NCBI GenBank assembly: GCA_028818995.1
Contig: JAPPMR010000193.1
Location: 1 to 16,182 of the forward strand
From: Candidatus Poribacteria bacterium
Lineage (GTDB): Bacteria > Poribacteria > WGA-4E > WGA-3G
DNA: 16,182 nt
Direction: 5' to 3'
Of the stretch, positions 14,546 to 16,182 are shown in pieces (within the stretch, counting starts at the first letter, position 1; each line of letters opens with the position of its first letter). The translations under genes were made by a program, and so were the position numbers. The notes under the pieces are model-generated. The model was not told the DNA's origin. It did no database searches and saw only the letters and a program-made list of their open reading frames with translations.

Positions 14546-14587
14546 GGACTATCTAACGCAATAGTTGTTAGATAGTCCGTTTTGCTT
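14546..14587 (+). terminator. strong hairpin, likely terminator
   Basis: GGACTATCTAAC (14546-14557) and GTTAGATAGTCC (14567-14578) pair perfectly over 12 bases around a nine-base loop, followed by GTTTTGCTT. It could end rightward transcription from the alcohol dehydrogenase gene 258 bases upstream and insulate the next promoter. The T-run is interrupted, so efficiency is uncertain. On the other strand, TTTTT follows about ten bases beyond the stem. Confidence 0.6.
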
Positions 14588-14614
14588 GATTTGCAGTATT
14601 GATCATGGTATACT
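14586..14614 (+). promoter_or_regulatory. sigma70-type promoter for the protease/DUF1501 genes
   Basis: TTGATT (14586-14591), a 17-base spacer and TATACT (14609-14614). It starts right at the end of the hairpin's T-run. Transcription from about 14621 gives a leader of about 205 bases before the protease gene, with the 19-codon frame inside it. Confidence 0.6.
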
Positions 14615-14711
14615 CATGAGAGTGAAATAAACAACACCTAATGTTTTACCAGAACCTTATGTGTGTAGGCATGACATAAAACACTATCTACCCTACCAAA
14701 GGAGATTTATT

Positions 14712-14771
14712 ATGTTTATCACATTGCCATCATCAACTGAAAAATCGATGGCACTTCAACGGGTAGTATAA
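14712..14771 (+). CDS. 19-residue leader-type reading frame
   Basis: ATG at 14712 is preceded by AAAGGAG at ideal spacing (about seven bases). It opens a frame of 19 codons (MFITLPSSTEKSMALQRVV) ending in TAA at 14769-14771. The next gene starts 54 bases further on. The ribosome binding site is much stronger than that of the following protease gene, which argues for real translation. It may be a regulatory leader peptide, a true small protein, or the remains of a gene whose rest has decayed. The peptide has no run of one amino acid, so classic attenuation is not indicated. Confidence 0.4.
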   Translation: MFITLPSSTEKSMALQRVV

Positions 14772-14825
14772 CACAATTCTGTATTATTGCGTAGGTCCTA
14801 ATAATCAAAAACAAGAAACATTTAA

Positions 14826-15239
14826 ATGGAACAGACAACACGAATCGAACTCGCAAATCTGGACGATATAGCTTTAGTAAGAGCAGACATTATGAACCCG
14901 GAAGATGTCCGGCGACTGACCGTCGAAAATGCACTCGTTGATACCGGCGCAACTGGACTCTGCTTACCAATATCGCTCATCGAACGACTCGGACTCACGC
15001 CACTCAGAAAGATTCAAGCAGAAACCGCCAACGGCATTGTGACGCGTACCATTTATTCAGAGGTGGAATATACTGTCCTGGAACGAAGCGACTCCATCCG
15101 GGTAACAGACCTTCCTGATGGCATGCCTGTCCTCCTTGGGCACATGATCTTGGAGGCATTAGACCTCTGTGTTGACATGAAAAAAGGATTAATCCATAAC
15201 CCCGCACATGATGGTGCATGGATGATTAAAATCCTCTAA
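14826..15239 (+). CDS. retropepsin-like aspartic protease (clan AA)
   Basis: A 137-residue single-domain aspartic protease of the retroviral-like type. The catalytic motif VDTGATG is at residues 38-44 (Asp39), preceded by the LTVENAL strand. VLLGHMILEALDL (103-115) supplies the second hydrophobic-Gly element of the fold. Only one catalytic Asp motif is present, so the active form should be a homodimer. There is no signal peptide or membrane span, so it is cytoplasmic. Its start has no good ribosome binding site and may depend on translation of the leader frame upstream. The DUF1501 gene follows after 19 bases. Such proteases are common as lone small genes in cyanobacteria and planctomycete-like bacteria; substrates are unknown. 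Confidence 0.82.
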   Translation: MEQTTRIELANLDDIALVRADIMNPEDVRRLTVENALVDTGATGLCLPISLIERLGLTPLRKIQAETANGIVTRTIYSEVEYTVLERSDSIRVTDLPDGMPVLLGHMILEALDLCVDMKKGLIHNPAHDGAWMIKIL

Positions 15240-15258
15240 TAACTATGAAAGGAGAAAT

Positions 15259-16182
15259 ATGGCTATGGATATTCATGAAGAAACCAAACTTCGCCTCACG
15301 AGGCGCACATTCTTAGGGAAAACAGCGCGCGGCATTGGGTCGCTTGCACTCGCATCCCTACTCACACCATCAATATTAGATGCCGCACCGCAGATTGAAC
15401 GGTGGCCAGGTATAATTACAGAACCGCACGTACCACCGAAAGCAAAACGTATTATCCATCTTTGTATGGCAGGCGGTCCCTCACATTTAGAGACTTTAGA
15501 TTACAAACCGAAACTGGCAGAAATGCACGGCAAACCGATGCCAATGTCATTCACCAAAGGTCAACCGATCGCGCAGCTGCAGGGGCAGGCAAATTCACTT
15601 AAATGTCTTGGACCAACCCATGAATTCGAAAAATTCGGAGAGTCGGGACAGGAGATGAGTTCTGCATTTCCACATATCGGTAGCCTTGCAGACGACATTT
15701 GCATTGTACGGTCTTTGCGAACTGAACAGATAAATCATGACCCCGCACACACTTTTATGAATACAGGGACTGCCATATCAGGAAGACCCAGCATGGGGTC
15801 GTGGCTGCTATATGGGCTTGGCAGTGAAAACGAAAATCTCCCTGGTTATGTCGTTCTAATTTCCTCTGGCGGTGGACAGGACCAGCCAATTGCAACGCGG
15901 CAGTGGCATAGTGGATTTCTCCCAGGGCAATTTCAAGGTGTTCAGTTCCATTCAAGTGGAGACCCTGTTCATTATGTCTCCAGTCCTGGCGGTGTGAGTC
16001 AGGAGCAGCAGCATGACGTTGTTGGAGCAGTGCAAACCTTAAACAACATTTTAAATGAAACGGTTGACGATCCAACAATTGCAACGCGTATCAATCAATA
16101 TGAGATGGCATTTCGCATGCAAACAAGTGTGCCAGAATTGACCGACATATCCAAAGAACCTCAGGACATTCTTGATATGTAC
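15259..16182 (+). CDS. Tat-exported DUF1501 protein, 3' end beyond the window
   Basis: An open frame of 308 codons continues past the right edge, so the C-terminus is missing. The N-terminus has a twin-arginine signal (LTRRTFLGK, residues 13-21, then a hydrophobic stretch to about 37), so it is exported folded, probably with a cofactor or metal. Family signs of DUF1501 (a sulfatase/alkaline phosphatase-like fold) follow: HLCMAGGPSHLETLDYKPKL (67-86), NHDPAHTFMNTG, then GRPSMGSWLLYGLG and LPGYVVL. In planctomycete-like bacteria, DUF1501 genes often pair with DUF1549/DUF1553 cytochrome-like genes; none is visible here, though one could lie downstream. AAAGGAG is four bases before the chosen ATG. 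An ATG two codons later is equally possible. Enzyme activity is unproven. Confidence 0.88.
   Translation, partial: MAMDIHEETKLRLTRRTFLGKTARGIGSLALASLLTPSILDAAPQIERWPGIITEPHVPPKAKRIIHLCMAGGPSHLETLDYKPKLAEMHGKPMPMSFTKGQPIAQLQGQANSLKCLGPTHEFEKFGESGQEMSSAFPHIGSLADDICIVRSLRTEQINHDPAHTFMNTGTAISGRPSMGSWLLYGLGSENENLPGYVVLISSGGGQDQPIATRQWHSGFLPGQFQGVQFHSSGDPVHYVSSPGGVSQEQQHDVVGAVQTLNNILNETVDDPTIATRINQYEMAFRMQTSVPELTDISKEPQDILDMY

Overview
The window is bacterial, moderately AT-rich DNA with compact gene clusters on both strands. The combination suggests a member of Candidatus Poribacteria or a relative in the Planctomycetes-Chlorobi part of the tree: three giant WD40 proteins, a phytanoyl-CoA-type oxygenase, a eukaryote-like kinase, a secreted LamG protein and a Tat-exported DUF1501 protein. 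This assignment is inferred from gene content; no marker RNA is present.

Layout. Bases 1-76 hold the start of a leftward gene that leaves the window. Bases 162-546 hold two overlapping tiny paralogous genes behind a near-consensus promoter. Bases 669-5256 form a leftward cluster, in transcription order: a protein kinase-like gene, a phytanoyl-CoA dioxygenase-like gene, a secreted WD40 double propeller and an NAD-dependent SDR. Bases 5418-9468 hold two tandem cytoplasmic WD40 paralogues 20 bases apart. A terminator separates them from a secreted LamG protein (9547-10302). A divergent promoter region with a palindrome then leads rightward to a HIT hydrolase (10467-10976). The HIT gene converges on a leftward pair, argB followed by a Gfo/Idh/MocA-like gene (10989-13055), and both stop codons sit in one palindrome. 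A second divergent promoter region, whose -35 boxes abut, leads rightward to a zinc alcohol dehydrogenase that resembles phosphonate-associated members of its family (13182-14288).

Bases 14289-14825 carry no large gene. They hold a cluster of palindromes, a strong hairpin, a promoter and a 19-codon reading frame with an ideal ribosome binding site. A retropepsin-like protease (14826-15239) and a DUF1501 gene cut by the right edge (15259-16182) follow.

How the genes fit together. The three WD40 proteins share an N-terminal LPEGA..ARLG segment, followed at once by 14 or 15 blades. One copy is exported and two are cytoplasmic, which suggests a local family of scaffolds or sensors. The kinase and oxygenase genes are closely spaced and probably co-transcribed. 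argB supplies arginine biosynthesis. The aspartic protease and DUF1501 genes form a short operon of unknown purpose. I saw no tRNA, rRNA, CRISPR array, transposase or phage gene.
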